Assembly (NCBI GenBank): GCA_947487765.1
Contig: CANKXO010000001.1
Location: 1,488,001 to 1,552,000, forward strand
Source of the DNA: an uncultured Pseudomonadales bacterium
GTDB taxonomy: Bacteria; Pseudomonadota; Gammaproteobacteria; Pseudomonadales; Cellvibrionaceae
Direction of reading: 5' to 3'
DNA: 64,000 bases
This document shows, one piece after another, positions 31,248 through 41,967 of this stretch (position 1 is its first letter; each line of letters begins with the position of its first letter). Under the pieces are notes generated by a model. It was not told the DNA's origin. It saw only the letters and a program-made list of their open reading frames with translations, and did not search any database. The translations under genes were made by a program, and so were the position numbers.

Positions 31248-33896
31248 TTACAGTGTCATTGGATCTGATTTATCAGCATCCAACCCAAATGATTTAATGG
31301 CCTTCGTCACAACGGCGGGTTTAATTGCGCCTTCGTCTGCTAAGGCTTTTAATGCAGCAACAGCAATATAATGACGGTTCACTTCAAAAAAGTGCCTCAG
31401 CTTTTCTCGCGTGTCACTGCGCCCATAACCATCAGTACCTAATACGGTATACGATGCTGGAATAAATTCGCGCAACTGCTCAGCATAAGCTTTCATATAG
31501 TCTGTTGCAGCAATGACCGGGCCTTTTTTATCTTCTAACAATTCAGTTACATATGCCTTGCGCAGAGTTTTAGCATCAGGATGTAACATATTATGTCGAC
31601 TGACGCTTTGACCATCTCGCGCTAATTCATTAACACTGGTCAAACTCCAGATATCAGACTCCACACCAAAATCGTCACGCAGTATGTCAGCCGCTGCTTC
31701 AACTTCCCGCAGTATGGCACCACCACCTAATAACTGAACGCGGAGTTTCTTTTTACTCGTGCTAGATTTCAAACAATACATGCCTTTAATAATGCCTTCT
31801 TCTGCACCTTCAGGCATTGCATGGTGAACATAGTTTTCATTCATAGTAGTGACATAATAAAAACAGTTTTCACCCTCTTTATACATGCGTCGCATACCGT
31901 CCTGAATAATAACGGCAAGCTCAAAGTTATAGGCGGGGTCGTAAGATTTACAATTAGGAATTGTGTTCGCAAAAATCAGACTATGGCCATCTTCGTGCTG
32001 TAAGCCCTCGCCATTTAACGTGGTACGACCCGCTGTCGCACCAATCATAAAGCCGCGAGCTTGCATATCGCCAGCCAGCCACGCTAAATCACCAATGCGT
32101 TGGAAACCAAACATCGAGTAGTAAATATAAAACGGAATGGTTGAAACACCGTTGGTGCTATAAGAAGTTGCAGCTGCAATCCAGGATGACATTGCACCCG
32201 CTTCGTTAATACCTTCTTGTAATATCTGCCCTTTTTCATCTTCTTTATAAAACATAATTTGTGAAGAGTCATGAGGAACATATTTTTGGCCGGCAGAAGC
32301 ATAAATACCAATTTGTCTGAACATACCTTCCATACCAAAGGTACGCGCTTCATCGGGCACGATGGGTACGATTCGATGCCCCATCGCTTTGTCTTTGACA
32401 ATAGTTGATAAGATTCGGACAAAGGCCATGGTAGTAGAAATTTCTCTCTCGCCCGTACCTGTCAAGTGTGACTTCAGCACATCAAGCTCAGGCGTTTCCA
32501 AGCGTTCGACTTCGTTGCGCCGCGCGGGCAAATAACCCCCTAGCTTTTTACGCTGTTTGCGCATATAAACCATTTCGGGGCTATCTTCATCGGGGCGGTA
32601 GTAAGGGAGTTTTGCTAGATCATCGTCACTGAAAGGAAGATTGAAAGTATCGCGGAAAATTTTAAGGTTATCGATGGTAATTTTCTTCACAGAGTGAGCT
32701 TCGTTAATGGCTTCACCTGAACTACCCATACCAAAGCCTTTCACTGTTTGCGCTAGAATCACCGTTGGCTGGCCTTTCGTTGCTACAGCCTCTGCGTAAG
32801 CAGCATAAACTTTACTTGAGTCATTACCACCGCGTTGTAAACGGTAAATATCTTCATCCGATAGATCTTTAACGAGCTCTAACAACTCTGGATACTTACC
32901 AAAGAAATGTTTACGCGTATAAGCACCACCATGAACTTTACAGGCTTGCAATTCGCCATCAACTACTTCATTCATACGCTTAATCAATAAGCCAGTTTTA
33001 TCTTTTTTCAGTAGATCATCCCATTGGCTACCCCAAACAACTTTAATGACGTTCCAACCCGCACCGCGGAAAACACCTTCAAGCTCTTGGATAATTTTAC
33101 CATTACCACGCACAGGGCCATCAAGGCGCTGCAAGTTACAGTTGATCACAAAAATTAGGTTATCGAGTCTCTCACGTGCGGCTAAAGAAATGGCACCCAA
33201 TGTTTCTGGCTCGTCACACTCACCGTCACCCAGAAATGCCCACACTTTACGATCAGGATTGTCTTTTAATAAATCCCGCGCTGTTAAGTAGCGTAAGAAG
33301 CGTGCTTGATAAATAGACGTGATAGGACCTAAGCCCATAGAAACTGTTGGGAACTGCCAGTAGTCTGGCATTAACCAAGGGTGTGGATATGACGATAGAC
33401 CTTTGCCATCGACTTCCCGCCGGAAGTTATCCATTTGCTCGTCCGTTAAGCGCCCTTCTAGGTATGAACGCGCATAAATACCCGGGGAGCTGTGTCCTTG
33501 GTAATAAATAAGGTCACCTAAGCGATCATTGCCATCGGCATGGAAAAAATACTGAAAGCCAATCTCATACAAAATAGCGGCTGATGCAAATGTGGCAATA
33601 TGCCCACCTAAGCCTTCGTCATTATCATTGGCACGCATTACCATTGCCATTGCATTCCAGCGGTTAAACGAACGAATGCGCCGATCGAGCTCTGCATTTC
33701 CAGGCCGTTCGGCTTCATCATATTTAGCAATGGTATTAATGTATGGCGTATTAATCGCAGAAGATACATCGATGCCTTCGGCAATGGCCAATGTGCTCAA
33801 ATCAAAAAGGATTTCTGCCGCTTTATCTTTTCCTGCGTGCTTTACTAACGATGAGAGAGCATCAAGCCATTCCTGGGTTTCAGTATCATGGTGCAT
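31248..33896 (-). CDS. aceE: Pyruvate dehydrogenase E1
   Basis: The homodimeric thiamine-diphosphate E1 subunit, 882 residues (E. coli 887), which decarboxylates pyruvate and acetylates the lipoyl groups of AceF. The ThDP-binding motif is GDGECDEPETLGAISLAARE then NLIFVINCNLQRLDGPVRGN. Typical segments such as GFQRIGDLAWLAGDMQARGF are complete. ATG at 33896 has GGAG five bases upstream. First gene of the aceE-aceF operon, with a 508-base leader region. Confidence 0.97.
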   Translation of the reverse strand: MHHDTETQEWLDALSSLVKHAGKDKAAEILFDLSTLAIAEGIDVSSAINTPYINTIAKYDEAERPGNAELDRRIRSFNRWNAMAMVMRANDNDEGLGGHIATFASAAILYEIGFQYFFHADGNDRLGDLIYYQGHSSPGIYARSYLEGRLTDEQMDNFRREVDGKGLSSYPHPWLMPDYWQFPTVSMGLGPITSIYQARFLRYLTARDLLKDNPDRKVWAFLGDGECDEPETLGAISLAARERLDNLIFVINCNLQRLDGPVRGNGKIIQELEGVFRGAGWNVIKVVWGSQWDDLLKKDKTGLLIKRMNEVVDGELQACKVHGGAYTRKHFFGKYPELLELVKDLSDEDIYRLQRGGNDSSKVYAAYAEAVATKGQPTVILAQTVKGFGMGSSGEAINEAHSVKKITIDNLKIFRDTFNLPFSDDDLAKLPYYRPDEDSPEMVYMRKQRKKLGGYLPARRNEVERLETPELDVLKSHLTGTGEREISTTMAFVRILSTIVKDKAMGHRIVPIVPDEARTFGMEGMFRQIGIYASAGQKYVPHDSSQIMFYKEDEKGQILQEGINEAGAMSSWIAAATSYSTNGVSTIPFYIYYSMFGFQRIGDLAWLAGDMQARGFMIGATAGRTTLNGEGLQHEDGHSLIFANTIPNCKSYDPAYNFELAVIIQDGMRRMYKEGENCFYYVTTMNENYVHHAMPEGAEEGIIKGMYCLKSSTSKKKLRVQLLGGGAILREVEAAADILRDDFGVESDIWSLTSVNELARDGQSVSRHNMLHPDAKTLRKAYVTELLEDKKGPVIAATDYMKAYAEQLREFIPASYTVLGTDGYGRSDTREKLRHFFEVNRHYIAVAALKALADEGAIKPAVVTKAIKSFGLDADKSDPMTL

Positions 33897-34404
33897 ATTT
33901 TCTCCTCACTTATTCATCTTTATTTAAAGATGGCTTTTAATTAACGAATGAGATGGATGATTGGTACTATTTATACTTAACTTAACGTTAACGCCTTTTG
34001 GCCTATCTGACTAAATAGATCCAATCGAGTACAAGAACTGTAGATTAAAGCTATATCAGCTTAAATTTTGTAGTATTTTTACATAAACAAAAATGGCTGT
34101 CTACCTGACAAAAAACATACAATAGCAATAAAAAGGCACATTTTTGCTAAAAAATACACTCAGCAGCTAACCTATCCCTCAAAATGATATCTAAGCAATC
34201 ATTTCTTGTAGTTAAACTACAAGAAATATTATAAAGAACTGGCACCAAAAACTACTGAAAAAGCTTATCTAAGACGGCCAAATAGGCCATATATTCATGA
34301 GTATAGGCAAGCTCACCTATTTCATCGAACTAAAGGGGAAATTACTTTAAAATCAAAAAGTAATTAGTATCTGTTGAAGTGCAATCTTTATCGCAATTTT
34401 GAGG
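33897..34404. other. Long leader region of aceE with a perfect palindrome
   Basis: 508 bases without a gene, between an M16 peptidase gene and aceE. A 27-base perfect palindrome at 34201-34227 has arms ATTTCTTGTAGTT and AACTACAAGAAAT around a single A. There is a weaker pair of arms near 34330-34356 (AATTACTTT/AAAGTAATT). Neither is followed by a T-run. The palindrome may be an operator or a processing hairpin. No PdhR-type site was recognised. Confidence 0.55.
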
Positions 34405-37239
34405 CTAGGGATATGAATACACTTCATTTGAGAATTTAAAAGGTATTTGCTGAGACTTCACAGGAGGACGACTATACTGCCACAAAGAACGCGCAGGCGT
34501 TTTAAGCGCTTGCTGATAGTAATCGCGCAGCTGGTCTGCTGTCAGCCGCTCAACTGCTTGAGCCAGTAATTCTCGGTTATTAAATGTCTCGTTATCCTGC
34601 AACAAGTTGTTCCAATAATCGTTCGCACTCGCCGATAAACTTTGTGGCTCTTCTAATAATTGTGTAATGACAGCCTGCTGATAAATACTGATATCATCCG
34701 GTAGCTTCGATTCAAACTCGGTAATAAATTGTTGCATAGCTCCACCGATTTTATCGACATCGGCCGATGGTGATTGCACAACAAAAACAGACCCAGGCAC
34801 CTGCTTTAAACTCAAGCTTCCCATAAAGACGACGTAACCTAATTGCTGCTCCGTGCGTAGCGACGAATAAAATGGCGATTGCATTATTTGCCGTAAAACA
34901 GTCATTGCCGCTCTATCTTCTACAGTGTCTTCTAAGCCCTGAAAATAAAGAACGACAGCCTGATCAGTATGATCAATATCAAACACATTATATTGCGCAT
35001 TTGCACTGTCAAGCTTAGCAATGTTTATTGGCGCTATATTACTTTCGCCCAACAGCTGTAATTTTTGAACATAGAGTTCCCAGTTTTTCAGCCATTCATG
35101 ATCGAGATTACCGTAATATAAACCCTGTACCTGAGAGCCTTCTCGCCACTCGTCAGCAAATGCTCTCAAGTCAGAGAGAGTGACACTTTCCAAAGCATTC
35201 GCTTTCGCAGAATTTGTCCAAAAAGAGTCATATAAATTCACAACTAGTTGATTATAGAGCTGGCGATACGGTGTTCTTTTATCAGCATTCCGCCAACGCC
35301 TTAGCAAATCTGTTTTTAACTGCGAGAAACGTTTTTTATCAATAGCATTGTTATCGATTTCTTCCATCAATAAATTCATGAGTTCATGTAATTTATCATG
35401 ATAACCATCAAGCGTTATATCAATACCACGATTACTTGATCTTACTGACAGGGCCGTATCAGCAAGCAAAGCGGGATAGCTGTATTCATTCAAGCGATCG
35501 CTGAGCAAGTCAGTATAAAGAGTCGCCATAGCGACACCTTTAAGACTGCCAGATACACGTGGTGATAATATACGGTATAACACTTTTACTTTGGGGGTAT
35601 TAAACGAGATATCTTGCTTTGCCCAAACATTAAAATCACCTTCCGTTAATTTTAAAGGTTCCGTTAAAGATAAATCTTTCTTATACAGTGAAATATTTTC
35701 CGGAATAAATGGGTTTTTCTCTGGCAATTGAAATTGTGCGGTTAGTTTATTACTCAAACTTGGCAGCTTTTTGGATAACGCACTGACACTATAAGGAACT
35801 TGATAATAAGTTGTCGTTTTACTGATTTCTGCTTCAGGAAAGACAGTCGACACATAAACATTATCTGGCGTCATCAATGAAAGAAAATATTTAATCGTAT
35901 CAGGAGTGTAATTCAACATGACATAATCGCCACGAATAACATCTTCTGCAGGATACTGATGAAGATTGTTAGCTAAACCTCTAACCGTTGAAATAGCGCC
36001 TGCCTTTTCACGAAAATTAAATGCTATTTCTGCGAGTAAACGCTTTTCATTGTAGCGCCACTCTTCTATACCTTTTTCTTTGATTTGATTAATTGCGTAG
36101 AAAACTAAAGATCGAATCAAGTCACGTTGTTTCAGGCCTTTTTTTGTTAACTGCATCGTAATATAAAACGCAGCTGTACCATCATTATTATCTCTACCGC
36201 CTGCTGACAAGCTTTCTGCCAGGCCTTCCTTCTTTAAAAGTGATAATAAACTGCCCTTACCTTCATGCCCTAATAAGTAAGCAATAAAATCCAGCGGCTT
36301 TTCTCGATAATATTCGCGAATGGAGGGTACCGAAAAGCTCATCGACATTTGTCGAAGTTCTTTAATAGGCTGGCTAACAACTTCTAATGGCAATTTATCC
36401 GATATAAATAAGGGCTCTGATTTTAAACCCTGTTGCACGCCAGTTTTTGTTTGAACGCCTTTTTTTGCAATAGCGTTTGTCTGAGGGATTTTACTGAAAC
36501 GCTCAACTACCATCTTTTGCAATTCAGTCAACGGCTCTTTACCTAATACAACTAAAGCCATCTTATCAGCAGAATAATATTGTTTATAAAAATCCAATAA
36601 ATCGTCTCTGACTTTATCTCGGGGTCGATCCGCCAAGGTTTCTAAATTACCCACATTAAATTTTGCGTCTGGATGTTTGGGGTTAATCACATTGCGATAA
36701 ACATCGTAACCTCTGCGAAAATCGTCGCGAATACTGGCTTTATATTCTGAATGTACAGCGTTGCGTTCACGATCGACATAAAAACTATCGAATAATGGTG
36801 AGATAAAGAATTGGGCAAATCGATCTAATGCATTATCAAGTTGCTTTGCATCTATATCAAAAAAGTAATTGGTATGGTGGCTGCTAGTGTAAGCATTATG
36901 TGAACCACCATTATCACTAATAAAAGTCTGATACTCATCAGCCTCTGGGTATTTCTGAGTGCCTAGAAACAACATATGTTCTAAAAAGTGAGCGAGGCCT
37001 TCCCGATCGATGGGATCATGGTAACTACCCACATTAACATCTAAAGAAGCAGCGGCCTTATCAGCATCGGGATCTGAAATTAACAGTACCTGTAATTGAT
37101 TATCAAGCACCTGATAAAGATACCGTCGATCATCAATACTACCCGTATGAATTTGAGCCGAATATGACGAATGTAAAAATAAAGAACCTACAATAAAAAA
37201 AACAAGTTGGACAAATTTCACTAAAGATATACCTTGCAT
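34405..37239 (-). CDS. M16 insulinase-like (pitrilysin) zinc peptidase, exported
   Basis: A 944-residue protein with an N-terminal signal peptide (FVQLVFFIVGSLFLHSSYSA). The M16 motif HFLEHMLF gives His84, Glu87 and His88; the distal Glu lies in RNAVHSEYKAS. Like E. coli pitrilysin (962 residues), four homologous domains form a chamber for short peptides. It probably acts in the periplasm. Close to the AI-2E transporter gene, 40 bases downstream of it and on the same strand. Confidence 0.92.
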   Translation of the reverse strand: MQGISLVKFVQLVFFIVGSLFLHSSYSAQIHTGSIDDRRYLYQVLDNQLQVLLISDPDADKAAASLDVNVGSYHDPIDREGLAHFLEHMLFLGTQKYPEADEYQTFISDNGGSHNAYTSSHHTNYFFDIDAKQLDNALDRFAQFFISPLFDSFYVDRERNAVHSEYKASIRDDFRRGYDVYRNVINPKHPDAKFNVGNLETLADRPRDKVRDDLLDFYKQYYSADKMALVVLGKEPLTELQKMVVERFSKIPQTNAIAKKGVQTKTGVQQGLKSEPLFISDKLPLEVVSQPIKELRQMSMSFSVPSIREYYREKPLDFIAYLLGHEGKGSLLSLLKKEGLAESLSAGGRDNNDGTAAFYITMQLTKKGLKQRDLIRSLVFYAINQIKEKGIEEWRYNEKRLLAEIAFNFREKAGAISTVRGLANNLHQYPAEDVIRGDYVMLNYTPDTIKYFLSLMTPDNVYVSTVFPEAEISKTTTYYQVPYSVSALSKKLPSLSNKLTAQFQLPEKNPFIPENISLYKKDLSLTEPLKLTEGDFNVWAKQDISFNTPKVKVLYRILSPRVSGSLKGVAMATLYTDLLSDRLNEYSYPALLADTALSVRSSNRGIDITLDGYHDKLHELMNLLMEEIDNNAIDKKRFSQLKTDLLRRWRNADKRTPYRQLYNQLVVNLYDSFWTNSAKANALESVTLSDLRAFADEWREGSQVQGLYYGNLDHEWLKNWELYVQKLQLLGESNIAPINIAKLDSANAQYNVFDIDHTDQAVVLYFQGLEDTVEDRAAMTVLRQIMQSPFYSSLRTEQQLGYVVFMGSLSLKQVPGSVFVVQSPSADVDKIGGAMQQFITEFESKLPDDISIYQQAVITQLLEEPQSLSASANDYWNNLLQDNETFNNRELLAQAVERLTADQLRDYYQQALKTPARSLWQYSRPPVKSQQIPFKFSNEVYSYP

Positions 37240-37279
37240 TTAAGCAATCAACTTTATTATTGAGAAAGACGTGTGTAAT

Positions 37280-38386
37280 TTAGTTTTCAACAGCATTAGA
37301 GTACTCAGCTGCTGCTTCCTCTTCAACAATGGCAGAAGCAGAACGTGTAGGCCAGGCATTGGTAATAGCTTTTACTAAGGTTGCCAATGGAATAGCAAAA
37401 AAAACACCCCAAAAGCCCCACAAACCACCAAACACTAAAACAGCTAAAATAATAGCAACCGGATGCAATTTGACCGCTTCAGAAAATAAAACAGGCACTA
37501 ATACATTGCCATCCAGAGCTTGAATAACCAAGTAGACAATAGTGAGTACAGCTAGTTCAGAGCCAAAGCCCCACTGAAAATACCCGATTAGTAATACGGG
37601 TAAGGTAACGACAACAGCTCCTATATAAGGGATAACCACTGATAGCCCAACGGCCAACCCTAGTAATATTGCAAATTTTAAATCCATGATAATAAATGAG
37701 ATACAAGATACTGCAGCAACCAATAAAATTTCTGTTACCTTGCCACGCACATAATTGGCTATCTGTTGATTCATTTCGACCCATATTTTACTCATAATTG
37801 GGCGTTCTTTCGGTAGTAAAGACCCCACCCATTGCAACATACCTTCGCTATCTTTTAGAAAGAAAAAGACCAGTAAAGGCACTAAAATAAAATACAGAAG
37901 GATAATAAGTAATACCGGTAAATTTGATAAGGAAACGGACAGTATATTTTGCCCTATGGTTGCCAATTCAGCACTAACATGACGTATTAACTGTTCTATT
38001 TGCTCTTCAGATATAAACGATGGGTATTGCTCAGGTAGGTGCAGTAACAATTCCCTACCCTGAGTAAGCATACTGGGTAATTCTGCAACTAATATTGTAG
38101 ATTGTTTCCAAACGACAGGAATTAAAAAGAATAGGATTGAAAGCATCGCGCCCATCAATAGTAGTATAGCAAGTACTACTGCAGCGATATGAGGCATGCC
38201 TTTTTGCTTCAGCCAATGAACCATTCCCTGCATCAAAAAAGCAATGACAACAGCAATCAATGCGGGGCCAAGATCATTACCAATTGTCCATATTATTAAA
38301 AAAGAAAGTGTCAGCAATACCAACAACAAGACCGCTTCTTCATTGTGAAAATAGCGATCAATCCAGTTACGAATAATAGGAATCAT
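37280..38386 (-). CDS. AI-2E family (PerM-like) transporter
   Basis: A 368-residue inner-membrane protein with about eight helices and the family pattern LLIILLYFILVPLLVFFFLKDSE and VVIPYIGAVVVTLPVLLIGY. Family members include TqsA and PerM; despite the name most are not AI-2 exporters. It starts eight bases after the TusA-like gene on the same strand. This order (TusA-like, transporter, with a divergent bepA) is also found in Pseudomonas. Confidence 0.9.
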   Translation of the reverse strand: MIPIIRNWIDRYFHNEEAVLLLVLLTLSFLIIWTIGNDLGPALIAVVIAFLMQGMVHWLKQKGMPHIAAVVLAILLLMGAMLSILFFLIPVVWKQSTILVAELPSMLTQGRELLLHLPEQYPSFISEEQIEQLIRHVSAELATIGQNILSVSLSNLPVLLIILLYFILVPLLVFFFLKDSEGMLQWVGSLLPKERPIMSKIWVEMNQQIANYVRGKVTEILLVAAVSCISFIIMDLKFAILLGLAVGLSVVIPYIGAVVVTLPVLLIGYFQWGFGSELAVLTIVYLVIQALDGNVLVPVLFSEAVKLHPVAIILAVLVFGGLWGFWGVFFAIPLATLVKAITNAWPTRSASAIVEEEAAAEYSNAVEN

Positions 38387-38393
38387 ATAAGTC

Positions 38394-38624
38394 TCACTTT
38401 CCTTTCTCTAATACATATCGATAAGCTTGTTCAATTTCTTGAAATGAGATCAATTTATGTTCTGTAAGCTCAACCAAACGATGAAAATCTCTTATTGTGC
38501 TTTTATCAGTCGTCAAAACCTCAATGCATTCACCAATAGAGACGCAATGTAGACCCTGTCGAGCTTTCAGTAATGGTGCGGGACATGTTAAACCACGCGC
38601 ATCGACTGTACATTTAATAACCAC
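38394..38624 (-). CDS. TusA-like sulfurtransferase
   Basis: A 76-residue protein with the SirA/TusA motif DARGLTCPAPLLKAR; the Cys in CPAP carries sulfur as a persulfide. GTG at 38624 has GGGG six bases upstream. Genomic place beside bepA and an AI-2E transporter fits the Pseudomonas PA1006 lineage, linked to molybdenum-cofactor sulfur supply, rather than the tRNA-thiolating TusA; this is inference from context. Confidence 0.88.
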   Translation of the reverse strand: MVIKCTVDARGLTCPAPLLKARQGLHCVSIGECIEVLTTDKSTIRDFHRLVELTEHKLISFQEIEQAYRYVLEKGK

Positions 38625-38836
38625 ACATAACCCCGATATACGCAGTTTGAACCATAGCAGAAAAACTTGTCTATTAAGTTAATAAATTTCGATAGTATAA
38701 ACAAATTAAGGTACTGTTTTAATTAACTTATTTTGACTAATGACGAATAAGCGATGATACTCTGTTTTACATGAACTGAGAAATTCGCATTAGGCTGGAG
38801 GCAGGAAAGCACACTATTCCTGAAGAAATACTGAAT

Positions 38837-40384
38837 TTGAACGCATCACACGCTTGGCATCAATCTAAGTACTTTTTATATATATTGTTATCAATATTGG
38901 TTATAACGGCCAATGCAGCAACGAATGCTCAAACTAATAAAGTTGAGCCTGATGGCCTTAATAAAAGCACTGCGCAAAATAGCACCATCGTCACCAACAA
39001 AGCTGAAGCAGCAAACACCAGTAACCAACTGCCCTCTATCGGTCAAGATGCTTCTGCGGCATCAACTGCTGAAGAGAAACGCCTAGGACAAACCTGGCTA
39101 AGGCTTTACAGGCGCCAAGTCCCTGTTACTTCCGACCCTATCTTAATCGAATACACTGAAGATCTCCTAAAGCGACTGGCCGCGCATAACCCCGCAGCCG
39201 GTGACGAATTTTCATTGGTCATAGCAAGAAATAAGAATATTAACGCATTTGCTGTTCCTGGCGGTATTATTGGTGTCAATACTGGCTTATATGCCTACGC
39301 GCAAACAGAAGGCCAATTTGCCAGCGTACTCTCACATGAACTTGCGCACCTTAGCCAACGTCACTATGCACGAGGCGTGGAACAACAAAAAGGCCAGCGA
39401 CTCATCGGCATGGCTGCACTCTTAGGTAGCCTCATTGTTGCAGCAACCGGTGGTGGAGAAGCCGGCATTGCGGCAATACAAGCGACCCAGGCCGGTATTA
39501 TCGACCAACAGCTTCGCTTTAGTCGTTCGTTTGAGGAAGAAGCAGATCGTCTTGGTATGACAACCCTCATTAATGCAGGGTTTGACCCCCACTCTATGGC
39601 TGATATGTTTGGGCAAATGCAACGTGCTTCTCGGTTCTCAGCAGAACCACCTGAATTTTTATTAACTCACCCGGTGACAGCAAGAAGAATCGCTGATGCA
39701 GAAAACCGTGCTAGGGAATACCCTAATCAGCAGTCTCCCTCAAGCCTTGATTATGACCTGGTTAGATCACGCGTTCTTTTTAAGCAGGAAGAGACTCCGC
39801 AACAGGCAGTAAATCGCTTCGAAAGCGAACTGAAAGGCTTTAGCCCTTCAGAAAAAGGCAGCCGTTACGGCTTAGCACTTGCCCTAACTGCCAGTAAGGA
39901 ATTTGATAGAGCACAAGAAGTATTAACCCCCTTACTTGAACAACATCCAAATCACCCGGCTTTAATCATCGCACAAGCAGATATTGATGCAGGGAATAAC
40001 AATACACCTGCGGCCTTATCTCGGATTCGCGATGCACTGACAAAAAAACCAGATAATTATGCATTCAAAATTTACTACACACGTTTGTTAGCAACAAATA
40101 ACGAGTACGGCAATGCCGTTAAAATTCTCGACGAGTTACGCCAACAACGTCCTCAAGACCCTTTTGTCTGGTATCACTTGGCAGAGCTTGCAGGTTTAGC
40201 TGGAGATATTTTAACACTACACAAAGCCCGCGCCGAATACTTTATTCTTTATGGCGATTTTGATAGCTCAGAGAATCAGTTAAATAATTTGATTAAGAAA
40301 TTCGGTGATAATAAAAATGAAGTGGCTATTGCCAAGAAGCGACTAGAAGATATTAAGGTATTAAGAAAAACATCTAAGCTTTAA
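38837..40384 (+). CDS. bepA: BepA-like periplasmic M48 metalloprotease with TPR
   Basis: A 515-residue protein. A signal peptide (LYILLSILVITANAA) is followed by an Asn/Ala/Thr-rich linker and the M48 domain: HELAH gives His167, Glu168 and His171, and the third ligand Glu lies in SFEEEADRLG. TPR-like repeats fill residues 320-500. It guards outer-membrane assembly by degrading stalled barrel proteins such as LptD. The start is uncertain: TTG at 38837 is used, an in-frame CTG lies two codons earlier, and no ATG precedes the signal peptide. Confidence 0.92.
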   Translation: MNASHAWHQSKYFLYILLSILVITANAATNAQTNKVEPDGLNKSTAQNSTIVTNKAEAANTSNQLPSIGQDASAASTAEEKRLGQTWLRLYRRQVPVTSDPILIEYTEDLLKRLAAHNPAAGDEFSLVIARNKNINAFAVPGGIIGVNTGLYAYAQTEGQFASVLSHELAHLSQRHYARGVEQQKGQRLIGMAALLGSLIVAATGGGEAGIAAIQATQAGIIDQQLRFSRSFEEEADRLGMTTLINAGFDPHSMADMFGQMQRASRFSAEPPEFLLTHPVTARRIADAENRAREYPNQQSPSSLDYDLVRSRVLFKQEETPQQAVNRFESELKGFSPSEKGSRYGLALALTASKEFDRAQEVLTPLLEQHPNHPALIIAQADIDAGNNNTPAALSRIRDALTKKPDNYAFKIYYTRLLATNNEYGNAVKILDELRQQRPQDPFVWYHLAELAGLAGDILTLHKARAEYFILYGDFDSSENQLNNLIKKFGDNKNEVAIAKKRLEDIKVLRKTSKL

Positions 40385-40461
40385 TTCGTGGGGTTTCCTC
40401 GCATTTCAAGACCCGTGTAACCAGCATAACCCTAAACGCATTTTACTTTACATCATGCAGA

Positions 40462-40516
40462 AACATCTGATTAACTCATAAAATTTTTGAAAACACTTAT
40501 GAGTTAATCAGATGTT
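40462..40516. repeat. Perfect 20-bp inverted repeat
   Basis: Arms at 40462-40481 and 40497-40516 are exact reverse complements of 20 bases (starting AACATCTGATTAACTCATAA) with a 15-base loop. It lies between bepA and a lipoprotein gene. No T-run follows on either strand, so it is not a normal terminator. It could be a DNA cruciform site, a small mobile-element remnant or an RNA hairpin at the bepA 3' end. Confidence 0.8.
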
Positions 40517-40567
40517 CCGCTATATTATACATTAGATAATATTTTATTCATTACTGGAGCATCCTAT

Positions 40568-41353
40568 ATGGGAAAAAAATTAGTGATTAATTACTTAATT
40601 TTATTAATGTCAACCATTTTAATTTCCGCTTGCGGACCCAATTTACAAGTACAAAGAGTTCCAATTAAAGAAAACAGTGTAAAATCAATAACCTTTTTAG
40701 AACCGGGACCTGCTAAATCTTTAACTATAAATATACCTGGAGCCGGGACTGGGTTCGGTGTTATAGGCGCTCTCGCATATCTTCCTGAATTAAAGGAGGA
40801 CAATAAAAAAATTGATAACCTTTCGTCTAAATTTAATTTTAATCCAGGTAAAGAATTTTCTGATCTATTAAAAAGTAAACTTGCCTCTTCAAATTTCTCT
40901 GTTGAGGCTATATTGGTTGAAAGAAATAAAGTACCAGGTTTATTTAAAAGTTATGATTTTCTTGGGGAAGTCAATTCTGATGCTATCCTCGATATATCTA
41001 TAGATAAAATTGGCTGGGAAACTGGAATGAATATACACTCATCGCTAGATTGGCGCCCCTCTACAGTAGTACAAGCAGCCTTAATTGACTCCAAAACTAA
41101 AGAAATACTCTATTCTGAACGTTTTATGTATGGAAATCACCACCCACTAATCAATGCTAAAAAAATAGATGCCCCTAAAGAATATTATATAAAATCAACC
41201 GGCGGAAGTGGTTATGACGATTTAGAAGAAGAAGCGTACGACCCCAAAAAAGAGCTATTAAGCGATGAAGCGAGACTTATTCAAGGCATGAGACTCTCTA
41301 TCAATTCAATTATTGAGCAACTATCAGCAGATTTGATGAAAAAGAACTTATAA
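40568..41353 (+). CDS. Lipoprotein of unknown function
   Basis: A 261-residue protein with signal peptide and lipobox LISAC (Cys22) followed by Gly-Pro, which suggests outer-membrane sorting. GGAGC precedes the ATG. A Gly-rich hydrophobic stretch (NIPGAGTGFGVIGALAYLPE) may insert in a membrane. The rest resembles periplasmic lipoproteins of the type with an AILDISIDKIGWE strand. Not recognised further. Confidence 0.8.
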   Translation: MGKKLVINYLILLMSTILISACGPNLQVQRVPIKENSVKSITFLEPGPAKSLTINIPGAGTGFGVIGALAYLPELKEDNKKIDNLSSKFNFNPGKEFSDLLKSKLASSNFSVEAILVERNKVPGLFKSYDFLGEVNSDAILDISIDKIGWETGMNIHSSLDWRPSTVVQAALIDSKTKEILYSERFMYGNHHPLINAKKIDAPKEYYIKSTGGSGYDDLEEEAYDPKKELLSDEARLIQGMRLSINSIIEQLSADLMKKNL

Positions 41354-41967
41354 CTATTATATAAATTAACTGAAGGCTATCTCTTTATTTTTCTAATATT
41401 TATCGAGAAAACATGTTAATTGAAGCCCTCCATCTATTAGAGAAACTTGGACAATAAGAAATCAAAGCGTTAGTTACATACGGTAGTTAGCGCTTAATTT
41501 CAGGCATCAAGCGTCTACTGACTGCATAATTTATAAAGAAGGACATAACTACTTTGCCCAACCGATCTCTAACTATGGCCCACCACCAACATTAACCGGA
41601 ACGTGCGGATCGCAGCATGATTCATAAGATTTCAGATAACCTCTTTTGGTCATGAAAACTAAGCTCAATATCCTATCGAATATGAATTATTAGCTCAAAG
41701 TAGTTCTGGCTAATCCCCGATGCAGCATCTTTATATCAAACGTGAAAAGCTACTAGCTGCTCCGCATTTGCATATCAATAGCTTCTTCACTGTAATTAAC
41801 AAGTGTTAACAACCCAAAGCATCGGCATAGATAAAGCCAATCAAAATACTTGATTCTCAATATAGATGAGCGATCAGTCAGAATTTTTTTTGAAAAATCT
41901 AAGTACCATATCAATTATCCATCCAATAAAATTCATCCTCAATTAGTAGAAATTTAAGATCCTCTTT
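41354..41967. other. Gene-free stretch of about 600 bases
   Basis: No reading frame, hairpin with T-run or known RNA was recognised. Its base composition is less AT-skewed in the middle (41560-41620), so a decayed gene or an unknown RNA cannot be excluded. Confidence 0.4.

Noticed and set aside
41354-41967. Transposase or group II intron remnant
   Set aside because: No motif, domain V-like hairpin or inverted ends could be supported.
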